NCBI GenBank assembly: GCA_038212015.1
Contig: JBBQUY010000009.1
Span: 1 to 61,030 of the forward strand
Source of the DNA: JAGQUL01 sp038212015
Lineage (GTDB): Bacteria; Actinomycetota; Thermoleophilia; Gaiellales; SKUG01
Length of the DNA stretch: 61,030 nt
Reading direction: 5' to 3'
The notes under the pieces are model-generated. The model was not told the DNA's origin. It saw only the letters and a list, made by a program, of their open reading frames with translations, and did no database searches. Both the position numbers and the translations under genes were made by a program. Numbering within the stretch: the stretch's first letter is position 1; each line of letters opens with the position of its first letter. Positions 15,832 through 24,208 of this stretch are shown here, piece after piece.

Positions 15832-16590
15832 TCAGGCGCCGGCGCCGACGGCTTCAGCCTCGGCGGGAGCTTCTTCCTGCTCCGCGGCGAACTGCTCCGG
15901 CGTCACCATCTGGCGCGACGTGCTGATCGAGTCGGCAATCGTCTTGAGAAAGAGCGAGCACGAGCGGATCGCATCGTCGTTGCCCGGCACGACGTAGTCG
16001 GCCAGGTCGGGGTCGACGTTCGTGTCGCACAGGCCGATGATCGGAATCTTCAGGCGGCGCGCTTCCTTGACGGCGAGGGCCTCGTTGTTGAGGTCGACGA
16101 CGACCATCGCGTCAGGCAGTCGCTCCATGCCGGCCATGCCGCCGAGGCTCTGCTCGAGCTTGGCGAGCTGAAGCAGGCGCGTCTGGCGCTCCTTCTTGCC
16201 GAGCAGGTCGAGCTGACCCTGCTCGCGCTGGCGGCGCAGTTCCTGCATGTGCTTGAGGCGGTCGCTGATCGTCTTCCAGTTGGTCAGCAGTCCGCCGAGC
16301 CAGCGATGGTTGACGTAGGGCATGCCGACGGACTCGGCGTACTCCTGGACCGCGTCCTGCGCCTGCTTCTTCGTGCCGACGAACATCACGGTCTTCTGCT
16401 TGGCGGCGAGACCTCCGATGTAGTTGCAGGCCTCCTCCATCATCTGCTGGGTCTGGACCAGGTCGACGATGTAGATGCCCGCGCGCTCACCCCAGATGTA
16501 GCGACGCATCTTCGGGTTCCAGCGTCGGGTCTGGTGGCCGAAATGAATACCGGCCTCGAGCAGGTCTCGCATGCTGACGGGTGCGCTCAC
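15832..16590 (-). CDS. rpsB: 30S ribosomal protein S2
   Basis: 252 residues from a GTG at 16590, with AGGAA upstream. Seen are MRDLLEAGIHFGHQTRRWNP, WLGGLLTNWKTI and LGLCDTNVDPD-like (IIGLCDTNVDPD), plus an acidic Ala/Glu-rich tail after residue 230. First gene of the translation/isoprenoid macro-operon. A structured leader lies just upstream (16646-16684). Confidence 0.97.
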   Translation of the reverse strand: MSAPVSMRDLLEAGIHFGHQTRRWNPKMRRYIWGERAGIYIVDLVQTQQMMEEACNYIGGLAAKQKTVMFVGTKKQAQDAVQEYAESVGMPYVNHRWLGGLLTNWKTISDRLKHMQELRRQREQGQLDLLGKKERQTRLLQLAKLEQSLGGMAGMERLPDAMVVVDLNNEALAVKEARRLKIPIIGLCDTNVDPDLADYVVPGNDDAIRSCSLFLKTIADSISTSRQMVTPEQFAAEQEEAPAEAEAVGAGA

Positions 16591-16645
16591 GTGTGTGTTC
16601 CTCGGTTGGGTCGTTGGAAGATGTATCCGTCGATCGCCCTGATAA

Positions 16646-16684
16646 CCGCGGGACCGACCGTGTACGGTCGGCACCACCCCGCGG
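16646..16684 (-). promoter_or_regulatory. Structured leader upstream of rpsB
   Basis: Nested stems: an inner 7-bp stem CCGACCG/CGGTCGG with a TGTA loop, and an outer 7-bp stem CCGCGGG/CCCGCGG with a short asymmetric bulge. It lies 56-94 nt before the rpsB start. It could be an S2 autoregulatory leader or an attenuator. A possible -10 box (TAGAGT on the minus strand) is at 16745-16750. Confidence 0.45.
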
Positions 16685-16776
16685 GGGCGACGTCGGTCTC
16701 GAAGTGCCGTCACGCACCCGGATGGCGCGCGACCTGACCGTCGCACTCTAGCGAATCTCGGGATCAGGCGTGGAGT

Positions 16777-17148
16777 TCAGGCCTGTGCGATGAACGCACG
16801 AAGCTCCAGGAGCGCGTCGTAGAGCTCACGCGTGGGAACCTCGACCCACTCCACCGATCCCGCCCGAGCCGCCGGTCGTACACGTGACGTACCGACTGCA
16901 ACCACGAGCTGGGTGGCATCCCACGCGAAGTCCGCGCTCGCGGCGCGTCCGGCGTGGATCGCCTGGATCGCGTCGATGACCTCGTCACAGGTCTGCGTGT
17001 CGACGGACAGGTCCTCGCCGAGCAGCTGCTGCGTCACGTGGACGACGTCTCCGTACGAGGGCTCGATCGTGCCGTCGCTGCCGCGACGGAGCCGGGTCGT
17101 GACGAGTACGTCGTCTTCGTGAATCGGTATGTCGAGCTGGTCGCTCAG
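16777..17148 (-). CDS. Probable immunity protein for the EndoU toxin
   Basis: 123 residues, acidic, no signal peptide. The frame immediately follows the EndoU toxin on the same strand. No ATG or GTG exists near the toxin stop. The best start is a CTG at 17148 that overlaps the stop (CTGA), matching the ATGA/GTGA coupling style of the neighbours; a GTG ~36 codons downstream is the alternative. No immunity family is recognised by eye. The assignment rests on the rule that polymorphic toxins are followed by their immunity gene. The CTG start is inference. Confidence 0.6.
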   Translation of the reverse strand: MSDQLDIPIHEDDVLVTTRLRRGSDGTIEPSYGDVVHVTQQLLGEDLSVDTQTCDEVIDAIQAIHAGRAASADFAWDATQLVVAVGTSRVRPAARAGSVEWVEVPTRELYDALLELRAFIAQA

Positions 17149-18128
17149 GTGAACGCCTCGCCCGATGCCCGGGGGTAGGCCGTGATGATCTCGCCGTTTT
17201 CCGCACGCTGGATGTTGATCTCGATGCCGCGCGCGGTACCGGTCCCGAGGTTCACATCGGTCCGCTTCGCACCCGATGCCTGAGCCTTCCACGATCCGTC
17301 AGGAATCGACTTCTCCGCGTCACGGATCGCTTCGAGCACATCGCGCGGGCTCCATTCCCGCGGATACATCGTCGACGCGTTCTTCTTCGTGCCGTCCGGA
17401 AACTCGAGCTTCGCTCGCCACGTGTGGCCGGGAAGGTATTCACCCTTCGGGCTGTTGATCTGGATGACGTTGCGCCCGTCGTCGAGCTGCCCGAAGCGCG
17501 GCGCGACATGCCCGCCGCCGCCGTTGCCGCCTCGAAAGACATGTTCGACGTCCATGCGCATGGCCAGCGCGCGCAGGTCGGCCGGGAGCGGCCCCAGGAC
17601 GTCGTCGATGAACTTCGTTCGACGCGCGGCAACCTCGGGATCGAGCTTCAGATCATCCGCATCAGGCTTTGGAGCATCTGCATCCGGCTTCCTGGGCGCG
17701 TCCGCGTCCGGCGTGGTCACTTTCGGCGCATCCGGGGTGTCGGGTGCCTTCTTGACGACCTTGCCGAGCTTGGAGACGCCTTTCGAACCGACGATGACCT
17801 CGAGCACGCCGAAGATGCCACGCCCCACGGCTTCGCCCTCATTGCCGTTCTTCCAGTCCTCGACGATCGGATTCGTGAGTCCGTGCCAGACCGCGGGCCA
17901 CGATTCCTTCGGGTCGGTAACGAGCGACGCGACACCCTTGGCCGTGTCGACCGGATGCGTGACGGCATCCGCGATGCCGGTGACCGTGTCGACCGCACCT
18001 TCGCCGATGCCCTTGGCAACGCCGCCGACGTCGCTGACGATTCCGCCCAGGTCGAAGCCGCGAGTGCGGTGCGGCGGCTCACAGTGGAGCGAGTCGTGCT
18101 CGCTGTCCGAATATCGGAGATGGCTCAT
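17145..18128 (-). CDS. Polymorphic toxin with C-terminal bacterial EndoU ribonuclease domain
   Basis: 327 residues from the ATG before SHLRYSD. The N-terminal ~90 residues are polar, with a Gly/Val/Asp helix region (AVTHPVDTAKGVASL). A pretoxin-like segment (GEAVGRGIFGVLEVIVG) follows, then an Asp/Pro/Lys linker. The last ~150 residues resemble bacterial EndoU (PF14436 type): EHVFRGGNGGGGHV (two His), KKNASTMYPREWSPRDV (Lys and Ser/Thr) and a terminal EIITAYP. The family cleaves RNA, often tRNA, in rivals. No secretion signal is visible, so export may use a VII-type or other system not in the window. Confidence 0.8.
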   Translation of the reverse strand: MSHLRYSDSEHDSLHCEPPHRTRGFDLGGIVSDVGGVAKGIGEGAVDTVTGIADAVTHPVDTAKGVASLVTDPKESWPAVWHGLTNPIVEDWKNGNEGEAVGRGIFGVLEVIVGSKGVSKLGKVVKKAPDTPDAPKVTTPDADAPRKPDADAPKPDADDLKLDPEVAARRTKFIDDVLGPLPADLRALAMRMDVEHVFRGGNGGGGHVAPRFGQLDDGRNVIQINSPKGEYLPGHTWRAKLEFPDGTKKNASTMYPREWSPRDVLEAIRDAEKSIPDGSWKAQASGAKRTDVNLGTGTARGIEINIQRAENGEIITAYPRASGEAFT

Positions 18129-18326
18129 CGGATCGGTTCCTGGCGACGGCGTTCGGCGTGCAGCGCACCCTCGGGCGCTGCATGGGACCACGGTACGTCG
18201 GTCTCGGACCGTCGCCTAGGGGGATCCGTCGCCCCTCGCGCGCGCCCGCGAGTCGACAACTGGTCAAATCAGTGCCACGAGGGTGGCCGTTTTCGACGAT
18301 CCGTCGTACGCTGGAGCCGACGACCC

Positions 18327-19634
18327 ATGGATGGACGAACCGTGCGAGCAGGCAAGGACTTTGCGAGCGAACGCGTGGAACCGCTTGGTTCCCGTGAACA
18401 GGCCGCCTTCGGCGAGCTTGCGCTTGCGCTGCGCGCGGCCAGCTGGGACGTCGCGATGGGGGTCGTCGAAACGGGCCTCGAGCGTGACCTGATCCCGTCG
18501 TACGCGGCACTCGGCACCATCAAGCGGCTCGCCAACCTGCCTGCGTTCATCGGCGGTCTGGCAATGGCGATCATGCGCCCCGCACCCGGTCGTCATCGCG
18601 GCACCAACCCGATCCTGGCGCGCCTGGCGCGCGACCACGTGATCGAACGCGAGCAGGCGGGTTTTTCGGCTCGTGAGATCGTCCAGGAATTCCTGCTGCT
18701 GCGGCGCGTGATGTGGCGCTTCGTGCAGGAGACGATCGACCCCGCGCTCGGCGCACGCTCGGTCCTCAAGCTCGAGGACCTGCTCAACTCGATCCTCGAC
18801 GAGGTGATCGCCGAGTGCACGGTCATCTACTTCGATCGTGCGACGCAGGAGCTGTCGGAGCGATCACGACGCGACTCGCTCACCGGCCTGCTCAATCACC
18901 AGGCCTTCAACACGCGCCTGGACGAGGAGATCGATCGCGCACGACGCTACGGCAACGAGCTGCAGGTCATCTACTTCGACCTCGACGACTTCAAGTCCAT
19001 CAACGACGAGCAGGGCCACCACGAGGGCGACCGCGCGCTCGTCGGGCTCGCATCGATCGTCATGGAATCGATCCGCGACTCGGATTTCTGTGGCCGCATC
19101 GGCGGCGACGAGTTCGTGATCGGGCTCGTCGAGACCAACGACATGGCAGCGCACCTGCTGCTCGATCGTCTCCGCGCACGCCTCGCACACGCCGTGTACG
19201 AGGACATCGTGCCCTCCGGCACGAACATCTCCGCCGGCTGCGCCGGGTTCCCGTCCGAAGCCGACTGCGCACAGGACCTGCTCGTGGTCGCCGACCGTCG
19301 ACTGTATGACGACAAGCGCGCCCGCAAGGCAGCGCTCGCCGCCCAGCTCGCAGCCTCGGCGGCGCCGGTCGAGGCGCCCGCACCGGCCGATGCGGCCGAA
19401 GACGTCGACGACGACCATGATCAGGACGAGGGGTCGAGCAGCTCGATCGCCTCGCCCGCTGCCCGCGCGGTCGCACAGGCATCCATGATCGAGCCGGTCG
19501 TGGAATCGGTCCTCGTCGAGGTCGACGACGACGTCGAGCCGTCCACTGATCCGGAGACGCGACGCGTGGTCGATGCCGCACGTCGGGCGATCGAGGATGC
19601 GCGTCGGCGCGCCGAAGCAGCGCTCGATCTGTAG
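18327..19634 (+). CDS. Diguanylate cyclase with RsbRD-like sensory domain
   Basis: 435 residues from the ATG at 18327. Residues ~30-135 are an all-helical region resembling RsbRD-type N-domains (REQAGFSAREIVQEFLLLRRV). The GGDEF domain spans ~175-335, with RDSLTGLLN, FDLDDFKSIND and an intact GGDEF at 259-263. RDSD at 250-253 is an RxxD inhibitory site exactly five residues before it, so product feedback is expected. The acidic Ala/Ser/Asp tail (~345-435) is low complexity. Cytoplasmic. It makes c-di-GMP, plausibly the ligand of RsiG at 4370-4645. Confidence 0.92.
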   Translation: MDGRTVRAGKDFASERVEPLGSREQAAFGELALALRAASWDVAMGVVETGLERDLIPSYAALGTIKRLANLPAFIGGLAMAIMRPAPGRHRGTNPILARLARDHVIEREQAGFSAREIVQEFLLLRRVMWRFVQETIDPALGARSVLKLEDLLNSILDEVIAECTVIYFDRATQELSERSRRDSLTGLLNHQAFNTRLDEEIDRARRYGNELQVIYFDLDDFKSINDEQGHHEGDRALVGLASIVMESIRDSDFCGRIGGDEFVIGLVETNDMAAHLLLDRLRARLAHAVYEDIVPSGTNISAGCAGFPSEADCAQDLLVVADRRLYDDKRARKAALAAQLAASAAPVEAPAPADAAEDVDDDHDQDEGSSSSIASPAARAVAQASMIEPVVESVLVEVDDDVEPSTDPETRRVVDAARRAIEDARRRAEAALDL

Positions 19635-19640
19635 CTCGTC

Positions 19641-19656
19641 GCGCCGCTAGCGGCGC
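19641..19656. terminator. Palindrome between convergent genes
   Basis: GCGCCGCTAGCGGCGC is a perfect 16-bp palindrome between the stop of the GGDEF gene and the convergent kinase, whose TAG stop it contains. It is likely a bidirectional terminator hairpin. Confidence 0.5.
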
Positions 19657-21830
19657 ACGGGCGTGTCGCGTGGCGCGGGCGCTCGCTTGATCGCCCGCGG
19701 CCGCTTCACTGGTCGCGCGGTCGGCAGCTTGAGCGTGAACGTCGCGCCGCTGCCGGGAATGCTGTGCACGTCGATCGCACCATCCATCGCGTGCATGAGC
19801 CGCTGACAGATGTACAGGCCGAGCCCGGCTCCACCACCATGACGCGTCGCGGAGTCGGCCGTGAAGAAGAACCGCTCGAAGATCCTCGACTGGTCCTCCA
19901 CGGCGATGCCGCGGCCATGGTCGCGCACGGTCACGCCGGCCCTGCCCTCGCGGCGGAGTGACGCACGCACCTCGATCGGCCGCGTGGATCCACCGTGACG
20001 ACGCGCGTTCTCGAGCAGGTTCGTGAGGACCTGCTGCAGGCGATCCGGGTCGACCTCCACCGTGAGCGGATCGGCGTCGGCATCGTGCCATGCCACGTCC
20101 ACGTCGGGCCGCGTCGCACGGAACGTCGTCACCGCGCGACTGACTTCCTGGACGAGGTCGACCGTGCAGATGCGCACGCTCGGCGGGCGACCGGCCTCGA
20201 TCGCGCTGGTGTCGAGCAGGTCGTTGATGAGCCGGTCCAGTCGGATTGCTTCGGTGCGCATGATGTCGAGGAACGCGACGTGCTGTGACGGCTCGAGCTT
20301 GATGTCTTCGCGCCGCATGGTCTCGAGGAAGCCGCGGATCGTGGTGAGCGGCGTGCGCAGCTCATGACTGACGGTTGCGACGAAGTCACGCTTGAGCCGT
20401 TCGGCTTCGTGGACGCCGGTGGTGTCGTGCAGCGCGAGTACCCAGGACCGGTTTCGCACGGCCCCCTCGGCGTCGGCCGGCGCATATGACGCGCGCACGA
20501 TTCGGCGTTCGCCGGTGGCGATCACGAGACGCGCCTCGCTGACACCGGCCACGCCGCGTTGGACGATCCGCGCGAGCTCGGGTGACACCGAGCCGATCGA
20601 CAGCCCCACCACGCGTTCGGCCGGGACGCCGACGAGCTTGCTCATCGCCGGATTGCACGCCGTGATGCAGCCATCGGAGTCGAGCACGACCAACCCCTCG
20701 TTCGCGTGCTCGAAGACCTGTGCCATCGTCTGCAGCTGCTGCGCCGACAGCTGCGCGACGAGCGCCTTCGACAGCGCGACCGAGCCGTGGCGCGCGACCA
20801 CCTCGAGCATCGCGCGATCCCGACGCTTCTGCACGCGCGAACGACCGACCTGCGTCGGGTCTCGCCAGACGCGCAGCTCGCCGATGCGCACCCCGTTGGT
20901 GTCGAGCTGCAGCACGGCCGCCAGACGGCCCCGAACGCCGTCCTGGAACGTGAGGCCGCCGTCGGTCGTGCCGCGCTCGTCCTCCAGCAGCACGCCCGCG
21001 TCTCCCAGCTGATCGTGGAACAGGCGCACCATCGCGCCGCACGCGCCGTCGACCTCGCATGCGACTCGCGCGATGTGCTCGGCCACTCGCACCACCGGCA
21101 TGTCGTCGCCGAGCCGCTCGGTTGCATCGACGAGCCCCGAGATCGCGTCGTCGCCGTGGGCGGCCCGCAGGAACGCGCGACAGCTCGCGTGGATGAACAG
21201 GAACAGCACCAGTGCCCCGAGCAGGATCGACGGCTGCACGAACAACGCCGGAACCAGGAGCAGGCCGAACGAGACGTTCACGCCCCAGATCCCGAGCTTT
21301 GTTGCAAGCTCGTCGCGCATCGTCATCAGGAACGGCGCATCCAGCGCACGCGAGAGCACGCCGGCCACCAGCAGCTGGTTGACGACGAACAGGACCGACA
21401 GTCCGCCGATCGCAGCGGCGAGCGCGGCATCCGCAGGGCCGGGCGCAGGCCCCACGAGTGATTCCACCACGATGCTTGCAGCGCCGACGCTCAACAACAG
21501 CTGCGATGCGTTGAACAATGCCTTCGCGGCTGTTTGGCGGGCGACTGCCTGCCAGACGACGAGCGCGATGGACATCGAGACGAGCACCCCACCGGTGGGG
21601 AGTGCGAGCAGTGCGGGAAGCACGATTGCTTCTTCGAAGCCGACCATCTCCACTTCCGAGTCCCGTCGGATCGGAATCGGCATGAGCTGTGCCAGCGACA
21701 GTGCGGCCGCGAACCCGATCACGTACCGCAGGTCGCCGATCGTCGAAGCCGAGGCAGCCCACGCCAGGAGCACGCATGCGGCGATCGCGAGGCATGCCAC
21801 GTACGGTGTGCTGCTTCGACTCTCCTTCAC
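19647..21830 (-). CDS. Membrane sensor histidine kinase (TM-GAF-PAS-HisKA-HATPase)
   Basis: 727 residues from a GTG at 21830, chosen because GGAGG sits 7 nt before it. About seven membrane segments span residues ~10-220. A GAF-like domain (~245-360, CEVDGACGAMVRLFH) and a PAS domain (~370-470, FEHANEGLVVLDSDG) follow. HisKA has the phospho-acceptor His489 in VSHELRTPLTTIRG. The ATPase has an N-box (LLENARRHG) and Gly boxes (DHGRGIAVED, GAGLGLYI). The tail is Arg/Pro-rich. No response regulator is adjacent, so the partner is unknown. Confidence 0.92.
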   Translation of the reverse strand: MKESRSSTPYVACLAIAACVLLAWAASASTIGDLRYVIGFAAALSLAQLMPIPIRRDSEVEMVGFEEAIVLPALLALPTGGVLVSMSIALVVWQAVARQTAAKALFNASQLLLSVGAASIVVESLVGPAPGPADAALAAAIGGLSVLFVVNQLLVAGVLSRALDAPFLMTMRDELATKLGIWGVNVSFGLLLVPALFVQPSILLGALVLFLFIHASCRAFLRAAHGDDAISGLVDATERLGDDMPVVRVAEHIARVACEVDGACGAMVRLFHDQLGDAGVLLEDERGTTDGGLTFQDGVRGRLAAVLQLDTNGVRIGELRVWRDPTQVGRSRVQKRRDRAMLEVVARHGSVALSKALVAQLSAQQLQTMAQVFEHANEGLVVLDSDGCITACNPAMSKLVGVPAERVVGLSIGSVSPELARIVQRGVAGVSEARLVIATGERRIVRASYAPADAEGAVRNRSWVLALHDTTGVHEAERLKRDFVATVSHELRTPLTTIRGFLETMRREDIKLEPSQHVAFLDIMRTEAIRLDRLINDLLDTSAIEAGRPPSVRICTVDLVQEVSRAVTTFRATRPDVDVAWHDADADPLTVEVDPDRLQQVLTNLLENARRHGGSTRPIEVRASLRREGRAGVTVRDHGRGIAVEDQSRIFERFFFTADSATRHGGGAGLGLYICQRLMHAMDGAIDVHSIPGSGATFTLKLPTARPVKRPRAIKRAPAPRDTPVRR

Positions 21831-21947
21831 GCACTCACCTCCGCTTCGACGCACGGGTTCGTTTCGCCACAGGGGCGCTTACCGTGCGTTCGGTCCCATG
21901 TCGATGGTTGTGTCATGGAATGGTTCGAAACATCGGAGGAATCTGTC

Positions 21948-21970
21948 GGAACCTATGCAGGTTCCGCACG
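21948..21970. promoter_or_regulatory. Palindrome GGAACCT-N4-AGGTTC with GCACG tail
   Basis: GGAACCTATGCAGGTTCCGCACG lies ~110 nt upstream of the kinase at 22081 (read as GGAACCT, ATGC, AGGTTCC, GCACG). A near copy stands at 41958-41980, ~87 nt upstream of the vWA gene. 19 of 23 positions match, and all differences are in the centre or at one outer base. Candidate operator or extended promoter element. Confidence 0.4.
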
Positions 21971-22080
21971 GCGGTCACACTGCGGCTTGTGGCACGGTGG
22001 ATCCCGAATCTGCCACCTTCTCGGAATCAGCATCGGGGCGAGCAATTCCTCACCACCTGCGGCGGGGCACGATCCCCTGC

Positions 22081-23886
22081 ATGGACCATCCGACCCTCGA
22101 GTCGCTCGACCTGGTCGCCGCAGTCGAGGCGCTGCCGCTGCCTGCATGGCTGTGCGATCGGCGCGGACGTGTCATCCATTCCAACGAGCGGTGGACCCGT
22201 TTCCTGGGCGGGGAGTCGCACCTGCGATCGCACTGGCTGACGGACCGGTTCATCCATCCCCACGACGTGGCGGACGTGCGCGATGCGTGGCACGACGCAC
22301 TCGAGGACGGAGGCGAGGTGGACACCCACGCACGCCTGCGACGATTCGACGATACCTGGCGATGGCACCTGCTGCGTGCGTCGCCCGTCGGCAATCCGTC
22401 CGCACCGACCGACGCGTGGCTCGGGACGTGGACGGAGATCGACGCTCCCCTCCGCGAACTCGAGGGGCTGCGCATGCGCTGCCGCATGCTCGAGGCGAAG
22501 GGCGAGGCGTCGCTCGATGCCACGATCCTGACGAGCCTCGACCGGAAGCTCGTGTGGGCGAATCGGCGGGCGTACGAGCTGTGGGGCGTCAGTCGCGAGG
22601 AGTACCCGCCCGGCAGCGACCTGACGCTCGCTGCCGAGCGCCTCGCATCGCGCGTGCGCGATTCGGAGCACAATCGCAAGGTGCTCGACATGATGTACGA
22701 CGAGCCGGATCGGGTCACGCGCGACGAGCTGGAGATGGCCGACGGGCGTACGATGGAGCGCTACAGCATCCCCGTCGTCGATGTCGACGGTGTCGCGGTC
22801 GGGCGCATGAACTCGTATCGCGACGTCACCATCGCCCGTCGACGGATGGCAGCGCTCAACGAGCGAGCACAGGCAGCCGTCGCGCTCAACTACGTCGCCG
22901 ATGCCGTCTTCCTCGTCGATGACGACGACGTGGTGCACCTGTGGAACCCCGCGACGGAGCTGCTGACCGGCATCCCGGCACACGAGGCGATCGACCGCTG
23001 CATCTGCGACCTGCTGCTCGACTGGGACGTCGCGCGTGAACTCGTTCCGGTGCTGGATGACATCGACGAGCCGCGCTCGGCGGCGACCGTTCCACTGGTG
23101 GTGTCGGGCGGGCGCGAGGCCTGGGTGTCGGCGGTCGGTGTCCGCTTCGAGGACGGCGTGGTGTATGCGCTCCGTGACGTGTCCGATGACCGGATGCTCG
23201 ACCGCATGCGTTCGGACATCGTCGCGACGGTGTCACATGCACTGCGCACGCCGCTGACGTCGATCTACGGCATGGCGATCACGCTGCAGGACGTCGACAC
23301 CGGACTCGACGACGAGACGCGTGCGCGGCTGCTCCGGACGATCGTCGAGCAGTCGGCCCGGCTCGGCTCGATCCTCGACGACCTGCTCGTGGCGAACGGA
23401 CTCGAGCGCGGCTCGATGCGGTTGCGTTCAGCGGTCGTCGACGCGAGGGACGTGGTCACCGCAGCGATCGAGCTGGTCTCCTCCGCGCTGCCCCTGCCGA
23501 CGGCGATATCGGTCGAGCTCGATCCCGACCTGCCGCTCGTGGCTGCGGATCCGGATCGCATGCGGCAGGCGCTCGTCAACCTGCTCGAGAACGCGGTCAA
23601 GTACTCGCCGGACGGGGGTGCGATCCACGTGCGCGTGCGCATGGCCACCGCGTCCGACGTCTCGATCGACGTCACCGACCACGGTCTGGGGATCTCGGCG
23701 GCAGATCTGGACCATGTGTTCGACAAGTTCCATCGCGTCGATCCGAGCATGACGCTCGGGATCGCGGGAACCGGCCTCGGGCTGTACATCGCGCGCGAAC
23801 TCGCGCGACGCATGCACGGCGACATCCTGGTGCATTCGATCGAGTGCGTGGGATCGACCTTCCGGCTCGTCCTGCCCGCGGCGTGA
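22081..23886 (+). CDS. Soluble multi-PAS sensor histidine kinase
   Basis: 601 residues, no membrane segment. Three PAS-like domains are at ~10-120, ~145-250 and ~265-370. They are followed by HisKA (His386 in VSHALRTPLTSIYG) and HATPase with LLENAVKYSP, DHGLGIS and GTGLGLYIARE. In the H-box the usual Glu after the His is Ala (HALRTP instead of HELRTP). That Glu assists phosphotransfer in many kinases, so phosphatase or kinase balance may be altered. No response regulator is next to it. A 68-residue gene follows on the same strand. Confidence 0.9.
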   Translation: MDHPTLESLDLVAAVEALPLPAWLCDRRGRVIHSNERWTRFLGGESHLRSHWLTDRFIHPHDVADVRDAWHDALEDGGEVDTHARLRRFDDTWRWHLLRASPVGNPSAPTDAWLGTWTEIDAPLRELEGLRMRCRMLEAKGEASLDATILTSLDRKLVWANRRAYELWGVSREEYPPGSDLTLAAERLASRVRDSEHNRKVLDMMYDEPDRVTRDELEMADGRTMERYSIPVVDVDGVAVGRMNSYRDVTIARRRMAALNERAQAAVALNYVADAVFLVDDDDVVHLWNPATELLTGIPAHEAIDRCICDLLLDWDVARELVPVLDDIDEPRSAATVPLVVSGGREAWVSAVGVRFEDGVVYALRDVSDDRMLDRMRSDIVATVSHALRTPLTSIYGMAITLQDVDTGLDDETRARLLRTIVEQSARLGSILDDLLVANGLERGSMRLRSAVVDARDVVTAAIELVSSALPLPTAISVELDPDLPLVAADPDRMRQALVNLLENAVKYSPDGGAIHVRVRMATASDVSIDVTDHGLGISAADLDHVFDKFHRVDPSMTLGIAGTGLGLYIARELARRMHGDILVHSIECVGSTFRLVLPAA

Positions 23887-23992
23887 CGGATGGGTCTTGC
23901 GCTCGGGCCCGAACCGTCGTTTCATGGCCTGGTCGAGGTGTGGACGCTCCAGCCCATGTGGCACGCATTCACGTCACCCCGAGAGGCACGAC

Positions 23993-24199
23993 ATGACCTC
24001 GACGCTCACCTCGCGCGAACACGCCAGCGAACGACCCCTGCTCTTCGACACGATGCAGGCCGTCGTGCAGCTGCGGCGCGCGCATCGACCTGTTCCGGAT
24101 CGCCTCGTCGATGAGCTGCGTGCGCGTCACCTGTCGACCCTTGCCGAGGCGATCGAGCGCTACAACGTCCGCGTCACGCGGGTGCAGCTGAGCGCATGA
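23993..24199 (+). CDS. Small hypothetical protein
   Basis: 68 residues. The ATG at 23993 is preceded by GAGAGG. The product is basic and helical (FDTMQAVVQLRRAHRPV, then ELRARHLSTLAEAIERYNV), with no Cys and no membrane segment. It follows the kinase by 106 nt on the same strand and converges with preA. No family is recognised. Confidence 0.55.
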   Translation: MTSTLTSREHASERPLLFDTMQAVVQLRRAHRPVPDRLVDELRARHLSTLAEAIERYNVRVTRVQLSA

Positions 24200-24208
24200 C
24201 CTGATTCG

